Shown here piece after piece: positions 22,101-32,860 of a DNA stretch of 62,264 nt. The translations under genes were made by a program, and so were the position numbers. The stretch's first letter is position 1; every line of letters starts with the position of its first letter. Location: contig NMRA01000944.1 in assembly GCA_002633005.1 (NCBI GenBank), positions 1-62,264 of the forward strand, given 5' to 3'. The DNA is from Phoronis australis. Lineage: Eukaryota; Phoronida; Phoronidae. Below the pieces are notes generated by a model. That model ran no database searches and was not told where the DNA came from. It saw only the letters and a list, made by a program, of their open reading frames with translations.

Positions 22101-22536
22101 GGCCCTTTCACATTGACTTAACTCTTGTCTGAGCGTAGCATCGGCGTACACTGCGAAGTCAACTGGACCGTTTATTCTGGCTTCGGTAGTTAATGAACTT
22201 CGAAGTAAACAGTAGGTGACGCTGTCGTGATCGAAGGTATCGAAAGGTAGCACTGTACGCTAAGATGTGACAACTTGGGAACATTTACATGTGTTAATTG
22301 ACATAAAACTTATTTTTTAAATTGATTGGTGATTATTATAGCAAGGTATAAGCAAATATTAGCCATCACACTACTATGCAATTGTTAATGATAACAGTGG
22401 CCCCTGGCATTAACTTCGATAGGACTGAAGTTGATCGTTTATACTGCGTGGCAGCGTTGACGCTAAGCAATTAAATCCACCTGTTTAGTGCGAAGTTAAC
22501 TGGCGCTGTTAACTTCCTTCCAGGACCAAAGTTTAA

Positions 22537-22917
22537 AACAGCTTTATATTTAAAATGACTTATTTTTATTAAACTGACACAGGCAGAAAATTGGGCCTAA
22601 AAAGCGACGCCACCTATATTAATTCAGTTGACCCCGCTGAAAGGTGGCCGGAGAGCGGGGCCTTCAATATTAATATAGGAGGGCGCCGCCGAAAGGCGGC
22701 CGAAGAGCGGGGCTTCTATATTAATATAGAAGGCCCCGCTCTCCGGCTGGCTTTCGGAAGGGCCCCCTATATTAATATAGGAGGGGCCCCGCTCTTCGGC
22801 CGCTTTTCGGCGGGGCCCTCTATATTAATATAGGGGGCCGCGCTTTTTAGGCCCAAAATTCAATTTTCTGCCTATGTCATTTTAATAACAATAAGTCATT
22901 TTAAATAATAAGCTGTT
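22537..22917. mobile_element. foldback palindrome element FB2 with TTAA duplications
   Basis: The whole 381-base element is one inverted repeat centred near 22725. The outer arms (about 70 bases each) share AACAGCTT, TTTAAAATGACTTATT, AGGCAGAAAATT and GGGCCTAAAAAGCG. The inner part carries five hairpins with TATATTAATATA-type centres (about 22614, 22664, 22716, 22767, 22820), the middle one lying at the centre of symmetry. The element is flanked by TTAA at 22533-22536 and 22918-22921, the target duplication typical of piggyBac-type insertion. It encodes nothing; the long open frame across it (22591-22833) is a repeat artefact. Confidence 0.8.
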
Positions 22918-22921
22918 TTAA

Positions 22922-23854
22922 GTGTTCATAGTGACATTAACTCCCAAAAACTTCGACGCGTCGATGTTAGTATGAAAGGCCCTATAAGTGTATGAAGTTC
23001 AGTAGCTTTAAATTAAAGGAAAAAGAATTTTTTGTGGTCAAAGGTCTAAGTTTTATAATTTCCATCTCGTATAACCAGGTTGTACTTAGGGTTACTTTTA
23101 GTGAAACTTGTTCGCACCATGGAGTGTATTCGATTTACTGTTATTATGATTATCAACAAAACGAAACTTTGACTTATAAATTGACATTTTTAACGTTGAA
23201 AACAATTATAGGTGATTCTAGGCACTATTTCTAGCATAAGGATTGTACTTCCCAAAATCAGACCTGTTGCCATTGTTGTCGATAAACTTTTAGTTACCTG
23301 TTATGTTTTATGTTATGCTTTTGCCTCTGCAGATATTCTTGGATTTTGCATATTAAGTGATTTGTTATTCTTGGTGTCATTTCTGTAATTTTAGTTGAAA
23401 AAGTTTGCTGTTGAAACGTAGACTTTTGTTGTAGTCCTTCATGGCTATGTAATCACATTTTCTTTGGTTGTGTTTCATGATTTGGTAGTGATTTCTCTGT
23501 TTGTATATTCTATTTTGCTCCCTCAGTTATCGCATAATTGTCATAGAATGAGAACGATACAAATATGAAAATATTATTAGCCTCATTTAGTTTTCACTGC
23601 ATTGTATGCATGACAATTCAACTGATTTTTGAAATGTTTCTGTTTTTTAAGATTTTGATATTTCACTTATTTTAAGGAACTAGTGTATTTTAGGAAGTGC
23701 ATTTTATTTTCTGCAATTAATCACTGTTAATGAAATGTTAATAGAAGTCTAGTTTGTTAAATCTTTATGAGAATCATTAAATGTGTTACTGTACTCCACT
23801 CTTGTTTTAGTGAATGTCAAAATTTTTGAATGTCTGTCCTATTGAAACTTATTT
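22922..23854. other. no recognisable gene
   Basis: This is AT-rich sequence. The plus-strand frame 22992-23234 has no domain or codon bias. Confidence 0.4.
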
Positions 23855-24076
23855 CTTTTAGAAAACTTCAGTTTTCAAAAGTTAGTTCCTTGAAAACTTA
23901 TGTTCAAAAACCTTAGTTTTCAAAAAGTTAAGTTTTGATGAATTATGTTTGTTACTAAAAACTTGTTCCAAAACTTAAGTTTTTCAAAAACTTAAGTTTC
24001 TGAAACTTAAGTTTTCCAAAAACTTAAGTATTTTGGAACAAGTTTTTTGGAACGAACTTAAGTTTTTAAAACAAAA
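23855..24076. repeat. CTTAAG palindrome array 2
   Basis: Five exact CTTAAG sites and several one-base variants (CTTCAG, CCTTAG, GTTAAG) sit in runs of A and T, as in array 1. A small inverted pair TTGTTCCAAAA / TTTTGGAACAA is included. Confidence 0.75.
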
Positions 24077-24640
24077 ATCGCCCAACTGCTACCGAAGTTA
24101 CGATAATCTATTCTTTCCGAATACGCCAATTCGCTCTGAGTTGGACTGTGTTTACAAGTGGTCTGTAATAAACCTGATAGATAATAGCGGATTTGCAGCG
24201 ACGCCATATTGAAATTAGGTTAAAATGGTGCATTGTGGGTGCTCGAGGTCAGGATTCCGAAAGCGGCCATAGTAACAAGCATAATATGCGGTATGAGCGC
24301 GAAGAAAACTTATGGCGGATAAACTTGTAAAGTAGCATGAGAAGCCATCGGGTGAAAATTGTAATATGTGTGTCCCTTGGATTTTTTTATTCGTCAACAT
24401 GCGTAATTTCACGTAACTTCCTCAAAATGGCACCCGGAAACTGAGAGAAACTCGAGCAAACCGCGAGAGATTTTCATCGATTTGATAAAGTTTTGCTTAC
24501 TAACTTGTGTCCAGAGTCGTGGTATGTGTTGATTATAACTCCGTGTTCCTATATGTATGGTTTATTTGATTTTATTTGCTGTATTTTGAAATCAGTAACT
24601 TTTTGTGAGGATGCACTATCGCCCCTGAATGCCGATCCAT
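24077..24640 (+). repeat. dispersed repeat family D, copy 2, with upstream part
   Basis: 24080-24185 (CGCCCAACTGC...TTCCGAATACGCCAATTC...GGTCTGTAATAAACCTG) is matched inverted at 38815-38935. 24340-24630 (GTGTGTCCCTTGG, TTCGTCAACA, GAGAAACTCGAGC, TGTATTTTGAAAT) matches family D copy 1. Between them a short frame at 24226 begins MVHCGCSRSG, vaguely like the first Cys pair of a THAP finger, and breaks at once. Confidence 0.5.
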
Positions 24641-27600
24641 TTTAAGTAGCCCAAAATTTGTACATATGTATTTTTAAATCATGAGGTCAGACTTGTTGAC
24701 ATGTACTTTAACGTCAAATCTATTTTTAAATGGTGTTTACAACTTTGAGTTCTGGGGTCAAAGTACTCTACAGATTCTAGAAGATTCTGAGAACAAACTG
24801 TAACAGTCAATGATATGATTGGATATGATCATGTGGTTTTTATTAACCAATCGCTAAATAAGTAGGATATTATAATATGAGCTTAACTCAACAAGTGATT
24901 CAGATGAGCTATAGTAGATGAAGCTTAATGACTTGCTACAGTGTACAGAAGAAATTGTACGACAGAGCCATCTAGTGGAAGATTCTAGAAATGATCTTAT
25001 CAAACTCGACTGTCACATCATGATATTGCGTGACTCCATTGACCATTGCCATTAGCAATGCTACTGTAGGTACAGTTTAGCTGCTGTTAATTTTTTGAAA
25101 CAATTAATACTTTTGGGGCTCAAAAATGAAACGGAAAACATGTCTTGACTGGTTGGTGTTATAATCTGTTGTTAGTTATGAATATTGATTAAAAACAGTA
25201 TTTGCAAAAGTTGTCTTTAGGCCCATGTAGATAACTCTAGTCTCAGACAGACTAAGGAATGTTTCACAGAGTGACGTGGTGTCCTAACTTGAAAAGCTGT
25301 GTCTCGATCAGACTTAAGGTCACGTGATGTATGTTCAGAATGCGCTGCGTCTTGTTTAGTTTGAAAACCATCACACAAATTAAATAATTGATTCATACTT
25401 GTCTTTTTTCTTATGACCACGTCCCTTTATATTTTATTTTAACCTTAATACTATAAATGCTCTCAGTCTGAGTCAATGCGATTGATAACTTCATTGATGT
25501 AGTCATATACTGCATTACTCTCATTAGAGAGATTTCTCAAAGCGACGTGAATGTGAATTATCACGCATCTATATTACGGCACCAAACATGCCATCGTTGG
25601 CTGTGACGTAATCCCGACAGTGTTGAGGTATTTTACTCGAAAACAGGAATGTTTGCGTCGCTTGAAACGTAAAACCTGTGACCCTTTTCAATTTTTGTTT
25701 AATGTTCTATTTTGATAGGGTTCTCATTCCATCTTTCTTCCTTGCTTCAGATTTGACTTGAATACTATTCTTGCATCTATAAATATTCTTAAAATTTAGT
25801 TGCAAGAAATCAATTTTACAAAATTTCTGCCGGAATTCGCTGGATATCAAGGAACTAGAATGGAACCGTGCTGTTGTCTGGGCAATAAATGTAAAGACAA
25901 AAATGGAGTTTTATGAAATATAATTTGTGTTCTTAAAATTTCGTGTGCTTAGTTTACATGCATCGATTTATTTTAAACTCCAAAGAAATTTTCATTATCA
26001 GAGTTGACCATTATTCACAAAAGTTCGTAGAAACGAATTTTTAAGTTCAATATTTGCTTCCATCTAGAGTATATGTACTACGATATCTGGACACCCTGAG
26101 CTCAGTTACTGAGTTCGAGTTTACTTTCACGTTGGCTTAAAAAAACATAGCTGTTGCGTCCTAATTCACGCTCACAGCACCTCTCTATTTTTGTTTACAA
26201 GTTAAGAATATACAGTTCTGTTTGTAGGTAAATAGGTCAACAATAATAGATCGACAGAAATTTTCGGATATCAAAAAATCCTTTGTCTACAGAAACAGAA
26301 GTAAAGTAAGATCAAATACTATATGACAATTGACATCTAATATATGACGTAATGAACATGAATCACTTTTTATAGGATTTTTAAAAAGTTGCCACAAATG
26401 AGAATGCGAGATCTGTGGTGTCTGTTCTTCATCAAGCCTCCTAGCTTCCTGTTACTATAGGGAGTTTTTTATGCTTTACAAGCGTCATTTGTTTGGAATA
26501 TACTAACCAAGTTATTGTGAAAAATTACCTAGAAAACCTAGATTATACCCCCATCATTCGAGCATTTAGTGTTCCGAAACCCATGGTGGAACCCCAAGAC
26601 AGTGTTTAACTGTTTATGGAAGCGTTAGGCCCTTCTCATTCGTTATTTTCCGTACCACGTTATAAAGATATACATGAGCAAACCTTGAAAAACGTTTTCC
26701 TTCCATTTGGACGTTCGTCTTTTCTTCACTAGCTGAAAACCATGCAGCCGTACGCAGTAGGCTTAAAATTTCTTACCTGCACAATCATTTGTCAATGTAC
26801 GCTGTATGGAACAATCCATAGACGGTGCAAGTATTTAAACATTATAAATCCTCTTCCACGTTTTGATTGGCTGATACTTGGAACATCCACTCTAGGAAAC
26901 ATATTGTTTAACCAATCAAACATCATATCATCCTTACATTGAACTATGCAACATTTTCTAGGCGTTGTATTTTTCTCCGCTTCGTAAAGGTTCGAACATG
27001 TCACCGAATCTAGAACCCTTCTCTTGTCAAAGGCACGCACATCTACATGTAATTTTCGGCTATCTAAGTTGGCCGTTCGTGTAGAGTGTCTTATTCGGTT
27101 GGTCGTGTGAGAAACTTGAATGCCGATATAACTATGGAATACTGAGCTAGTTCAAAGTATAACAAGAATAGGCAAGTGATCGTGTTTGTGAGAATTACTG
27201 GCATAAAAATTGAAAAATATAGAGTTTAGACGACCTTGTAAATATTGGGAAGCGTACAAAGCCTTGGTTTAATTATAGTCGAGAATGGTTAAGTTTCATA
27301 AACTTGAGAAATACTCGCTTTCAAGCATCACTCAACAGAGAAACGTATGTGGTTCGAATTGTGCAAATTCGACAATTTCACAAGTATCTTGAATAAAATC
27401 AACGGATGATGGGGAAAACTGAAAATATGCCACAGAGCATCGAACTTTGGCCCATATTTTATTTCGTTTTATTTTTAAATCATGAATAACGCGCCAAATT
27501 TTTTTGCACAATCTTTTATCACTATATGGAATAATGGACACGGTAGCGACACATTTTGTATCATTATGTTATGGAAATCTCTCGAAAAATGTTAATTTAT

Positions 27601-28390
27601 CGAAGATTACGCCTATTTTAAAAAGTTGCAGTTATATTCCATCAGATAAAAAATACTTCAACTCATTCCCCGACTGAATACACGTATTTCCGTCTGATAA
27701 TACAAATAGCTATAATGACCCTGGTTTGTCGCAGACCGTTTCGGTAAAAGTGTAGCGCGTGAATACGCTCGTAATCACGAAAACGATTTCGCTCGTGTTT
27801 TACGACCGAAATCGTTCGCCCATAATAACATCGTGTTTAAACGACTGAAATCGTTCTTCCCTAATTACGCTCGTGATTACTATCAAGACTTCGTGTGTTA
27901 CGACCGATATCTCCCTGACTTCCAATATGGAAAATTTAAAATGTATGCCAACTTCGACTCGACGTTGTTTGACCATGAAACTTTGCGGAAATAGTTTAAA
28001 GAAATACAATTGTAGCAGTGGAAATAATACTCAACATGCATTTAGATCTTAATCTCTTTTCAAGTAGTAAATTGCTACATCTAGAAATGTTTCTTTTACT
28101 AGAGAAAACGTGCAAGCTAACGCGTACATGTAAGTACAATCACATGGAATGTGATCCGCCACGTGAACAGTCTGAGTGAAGTAATCAAAGAACTTGTCAA
28201 AAATAAAAGCATCTGTGCACAGCACAGCAGTATTAGATATTTTTCTAGACACGAATGAAATGTAAGCATAGCCATTTTTGTGAATTATTTTGGAGATGCT
28301 CTTAAGACATTCGACTCAACCAAAAGTGTGAACATATAATGGCGATGGCCGTCATCGAAAAGGTACAATTTTGAAGAAAGAGAAGACCAA
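24641..28390. other. long gene-free stretch
   Basis: I see no supported exon, RNA gene or nameable repeat. Short frames of 60-82 codons on both strands (25217-25420, 26742-27040, 27332-27541, 27800-28252) lack domains and bias. A patch at 27765-27885 repeats ACGACYGAAATCGTTC and CGCTCGTRATYAC in both orientations. Confidence 0.45.
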
Positions 28391-28396
28391 ATTTAA

Positions 28397-28990
28397 CAAC
28401 TTCTTAATTAAAATGACTTATTCTTGTTAAAATGACGTAGGCAAAAATTGAATTTCAGGCCTCAAAAGCGAGGCCACCTATATTAATACAGACGGCCTCT
28501 CCGAAAGGGGCCCTCTATATTAATTGAGAAGGGCTAGCCGAAAGGTGACCGATGAGCGGGTTCCACCCATATTAATATAGGTGGCCCCGGCTTTTGGCGA
28601 GGCCGTCTATAATAATATAGGCGGCCACGTCGAAAAGCGGCCGAAGAGCGGGGCTTCTATATAAATATAGAAAGGCCCCGCCGAAATGCAGTCGAAGATC
28701 GGGGCCCCCTCCATATTGTTATAGAAGGGCCCCTCTCTGCGGACGCCTTTCGACGTGGCCGCCTATATTATTATAGGCGGCCTTGCCGAAAGCTGGCCTA
28801 CTCCACCTAAATAATTATAGCTGGGCCTCGCCGGAAGGCGGCGGGAGACTGGGGCCCCCTGTGGGCCCCGCTATCCGCCCGTCTTCTGGCGAGGCCACCT
28901 ATAATAATATGGACGACCGCGCTCGACGAGGGATGGAGTAAATTTAGATATAGGCAGCCCACTTGAAGGGGGCCACAGAGTTGAAAGGAT
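28397..28990. mobile_element. foldback hairpin element, copy FB3 (largest)
   Basis: The left arm (28397-28485) carries the AT-rich outer repeat of FB2 in diverged form (TTAAAATGACTTATTCTTG, GACGTAGGC, TTGAATTTC), after a TTAA at 28393-28396. At least eight GC-armed hairpins with TATATTAATATA, TATAATAATATA or TATATTATTATA centres follow. The part 28560-28875 is the inverse of FB1. The right side decays past 28930 and no matching right arm or TTAA is seen. Confidence 0.75.
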
Positions 28991-30296
28991 GCCGAAGAGC
29001 AAAGGGCGTTAATTTATTTGGATACCCAACATTAGTTTGGAGGCACCACTGTTTGACTACATAAGGTCACGGCCCCTGACTATTATTGGAGGTCCCAATG
29101 TTCATACATTTTCTCGTGGTTTCCCGTAAAATTGCACAATTGGTCCACTTTTTGACTGGCTCCCTATCATAATACAAACATCTTTGTACTTCAGTCACCT
29201 TCGGGCTGGGCCCCTCAATTCACATGATAGAACATGAAACGGCACGTAATTCATAGCAAATGTCTTCAAGTCAATTAAGACTTTCCATCACTACACAATG
29301 GACCACGAGCTTTAATAAAAACCTCAAACGTAAGTTTGTGAATTCTATCAGCTTGAAGCGTTAGGTATTTTGAGGGCTCAATGTGCTTTTCCAGCCAGTG
29401 CACTGCCTGTCATGATGAAATATCGCCACACAAGGGAACAAAACCTGTACTAAATTTTGCAAAAATCCCTTATCGATCAGCTTGTTGAAAGTTGTCTCAT
29501 TGTTGTACAAAATATCTTGTTTGAAAGACAAATGATTGTTGTTCAGTGATACACCCCATGGCCTTTCACAATTTTGAGCATCCCCCTTTCCTTTAACATA
29601 CTTTTTTCTTACTGGAAAGAACAACGGAATTCATGCATCTATTATATATAATGCACCGTTTGTACAAACTCCGTCTTCCCCACTCCACTATAGACCTTCG
29701 TTGCGCTCGTTTTGGCACCGCCTTGATCCCAGATATTGCACCGGCGCCCTATTTGAGCTCGAGGTGTTCTATTGTATTCTCTCGGACAATTTTTACGAGG
29801 ACGAGGAGGGAGGGTGGCCGGTTTCGTACTGGCCTGGGTGACGTCAATCCGTCGGCTTATATTTCTCTCCCTCCGGCTTCTGTCGCGTATAGTCATCGTG
29901 CCTCGGCTGTCGCCGCCAAAATTAATGATGCCTCATTAAAAAATTATCCCTCTTTCTTGAGTAAACTAAATTATTTACCTGTGTGTTGGAAAATTGGCGT
30001 TCTTCAGTCATGTTGCGCTGTTCGTGCGCCATTGCGTCTCACTGTTGGCCAAGTCAATCAAGTATCATAACAATCGTAAGTGGTTTCATTTCATCACAAG
30101 TTGTTATTAGCAGAAAACCCAATTTCAGAAAAAACTCTTGAGAGATATTGGAAAAGTTTTGGAAATGGCGCGTATATGCGCGTGTTACAAGTATGCACTG
30201 TTTTCAAAACGACCACATATTTTACACTGTTACAAAACGCGGAGAATTACGAAAAATATCGTTTATTAGATTGTCTTTGTACTTCTATAAACGGCT
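28991..30296. other. no supported gene; GC-richer patch at 29690-30060
   Basis: Around 29690-30060 the DNA is richer in GC and CpG than its surroundings and is open for 145 codons on plus and 84 on minus. Neither protein has a recognisable feature. It could be an unrecognised exon or repeat; I make no call. Confidence 0.35.
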
Positions 30297-30830
30297 GTAA
30301 CGGGCAAGATGAACGTAGGTTCATTCCCAGATTCTGCATGCACCCTTTTAGGTTGTTAGCTCTAATTTTCACGACTATATGACAAGCTGACCACCGGGGT
30401 TGTGTGAAATTTGGGTGTCTAACGGAGCTCTACACACAGCTACTTAGCTGTGTGTTGACGATAGTCTTCATACAGATAGCTGGCTTTCTACATCAGTATG
30501 AAAAATTTATGATGCAATTTTTGTAAATACATATATATGCGATGTTTACTATACAGTATTCTAAATGCATTCTTAGTTTTCACTTGAAGGAATATTTGAT
30601 TACTGTTCTTTGTGTTACGGCAGGGTCAAATGTTCTGGAATGAAATTTGTACTGCCGGGGAAAAGAATTCCGCAAACCTTTCCTACTAAAATTTGACAGT
30701 GACTGAAATTCTGCTTGAAGCTTTGAACATGGCCTTTTCAAGAAGTATTCCTGTCTCTTGCGGTGAACATTAATGTTCACTCTCAGGAGTATCTGTCAAT
30801 CGGCGTTTCCTACTAGCTGCTACCGGGCTG
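30297..30830 (+). repeat. Helitron-like tandem unit, first copy
   Basis: This 0.53-kb unit begins CTGTAACGGGCA and ends CGGCGTTTCCTACTAGCTGC. It is repeated directly from about 30833. Shared words include GGTTCATTC, GGTTGTGTGAAATTT, GCTAGCTGGCTTTCTAC-like, ATGCATTCTTAGTTTTC and TGTTCTGGAA. Its 3' hairpin is truncated at the junction with copy 2. Confidence 0.6.
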
Positions 30831-30832
30831 TA

Positions 30833-31593
30833 ACGGGCACTGTGAATGTCGGTTCATTCTCAGATTCTGTATGCAACCCTGCAGGCTGTTAGCTCTAAGT
30901 TTCACGACGAGGTGACGAAGCTGAACACCTGGGTTGTGTGAAATTTTGGTGTTTAACGGAACTCCACACACGGCTATCTAGCTGTATTTGACGACAGTCT
31001 TCATACAGCTAGCTGGCTTTCTACCTCAGTGTGTAAATTTATGATGCAACTTTTGTGAATACTTTCAGGGCTGGATCTAGGATTTTGAGGTGGGGGCCAC
31101 GGCAGATAGAGTATGCTTATTATCCAGAATTTCGCCCTTCAGACCTTCGCACTCCAGAACTGCGAAATGGAATCTGGGAGAATTTTATGGGGGGCATGGC
31201 GCTCTTCTTGCCCCCCCCTCTAAATCCGCCACTGACATCTATATACTTTGTGTACTATACAATATTTTAAATGCATTCTTAGTTTTCGCTTTAATCAATC
31301 GATCTTAAGAATATCTGATTACCGTACTTTGTGTTACGCCAGGGGCAAAATGTTCTGGAAAGAAATTTGTACTGCCTAGGGGAAGAATCTCACAGCTGCA
31401 GACCTTAATTGCTTACTAAAATCTGACGGGTGACAGAATTTCTGCTTGAAGCTTTGAACCCGGTCTCTTCAATACTATGAAGTTCTCCTGTCTCTTGCGA
31501 TGAACACTCGATCGGTTCACTCTTTGGTGTAGCTATTTTCCCTCGGCGTTTCCCACTAGCTGCTACCCGTGCTTTTGCACGGGTAGCGGCTAG
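30833..31593 (+). mobile_element. Helitron-like tandem unit, second copy with 3' hairpin
   Basis: This is the direct repeat of 30297-30830, interrupted by a family G MITE at 31076-31234. It ends in a hairpin (31556-31593): arm CTAGCTGCTACCCGTGC, loop TTTT, arm GCACGGGTAGCGGCTAG, with one G-T pair. The last four bases, CTAG, are followed by T. A GC-rich hairpin just before a CTAG end inserted before T is the usual 3' terminus of Helitrons. No 5' TC end, Rep or helicase sequence is seen, so this would be a non-autonomous element. Confidence 0.45.
31076..31234. mobile_element. MITE family G copy 3
   Basis: Ends are CAGGGCTGGATCTAGG and AAATCCGCCACTG. It splits the second Helitron-like unit; the first unit gives the approximate empty site. 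Two overlapping open frames across it are repeat artefacts. Confidence 0.6.
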
Positions 31594-32279
31594 TGATTGA
31601 AATAACATTAAAAAGTGAATAGATTGGTTCCCCGTCCTCCAACCATCAAATGGTTCCTCTGCCTATACCCTATTGCTCGGCCCTTCCGCTATGAGGGTAA
31701 TAAACAAATATTCCAAGTTAAATCCAACCCCTTCCCTTTGGCATCATGGTGGCGCAAACACGGAAAACATTTTTTCTAATCGACCTATTCATTGAAACTA
31801 CCGGCCTATGATGTAAAAATTTGTCAGTTGTACACATCAGCTGCAGATAAAGGGAAATTGGTCTGCATGTACCTTGTGAACGTACATTGTCCGCGGATGA
31901 GGGAACAAGTTTTGAAATTCAGCAAGATTCCAAGCTCAACCACAACAAAAACATGGCCGAGTAACGTTTAACTAGCTGGGTTTATTTCTAGTTACATTCG
32001 AAGTCTCCTAACTCAACTCTACAAAAGATACGTACTTCACTCAACTACATGTCTTGTTTGGTAACAGCTAGGCTGTTTTGCAACAAAAAAAAACTTTTGC
32101 TTCAACTTGAAGCTCATGATTTCAGGGCCATATTTAATTTGTATGCAATACTAGGGAGCCGGTAGGCGTCGCCCTGGATGCCGCAAGCATACAGGGGCGG
32201 TGAGTACATCCCACAAAAACTGAGTTACGAATTTCAAAATAAAAGAAACAAAATTAAATGAAACATGCGTATATGCACA
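31594..32279. other. no recognisable gene
   Basis: I see nothing identifiable in this stretch. Confidence 0.4.
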
Positions 32280-32860
32280 TGGAGTTATAATTAGCACATA
32301 CATGTACCATCAGTCAAGATAATTTGAAGAAATCGGTGAAAATCAGTTGCAGTTTGCTCGACTTTTTCTTGGGGTGCAATTTTGAGGAATTTGCATGAAA
32401 TCACTCATGTTGGCGAATAAAAAGTACAAGGGACAAAAATCTTACAAAGTTAACGCGATACCTTCCCAGGATTTTTTTGCGTCACACGCCAGCGTCACGC
32501 GCTTCGCTCAGTCTCGCGCCAGCCTGCCCACTTTGTAGTTATCGCGTGCGTGGTGAAAAAGTTAACGGTGACTAAAAATGTGGGGTTGGAATACTTCGCC
32601 AAAGTCACCTAAATTCTCGTAACTAAGCTCATCGAAGATATGTGTAAACGTAGAAAGGACCACTGAAGAAAGTAAGCGCTTGTTTGGTAATTGTTTACAA
32701 TATGACGACATTGACTTACACATGTGATTTTGGTATTGTTCGATTCCTCTCAACGTTTCCTTTCCAAAAATATATCAATGTATCCCCTACCGCGTTTCCT
32801 TCGTATTTTATCGTCGACTTTATTTTCGCACTATTTCCCGATTGACACTGCCTAGTTAGT
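32280..32860 (-). repeat. dispersed repeat family D, copy 3 (longest)
   Basis: Read on the minus strand, this copy contains AAATAGTGCGA...CGATAAAATA, AATACCAAAATCA, GTCAATGTCGTCATATTGTA (all shared with 39.3-39.5 kb), then CACATATC..CGATGA, GGTGACTTTGGCGAAG, TAACTTTTTC, GCTGGCRCRAGACTGAGC, GTAAGATTT and GTCCCTTG (shared with 6.0-6.48 kb). It therefore joins the two partial patterns into one family of at least 0.58 kb. Confidence 0.6.

Noticed and set aside
29633-30070. 145-codon plus-strand open frame in a GC-richer patch
   Set aside because: The opposite strand is also open for 84 codons, so low stop density explains it; no family features.
32460-32530. CpG-rich GCGTCACACGCCAGCGTCACGCG as a promoter island
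   Set aside because: It is part of dispersed repeat family D, with the matching block at 6.2 kb.
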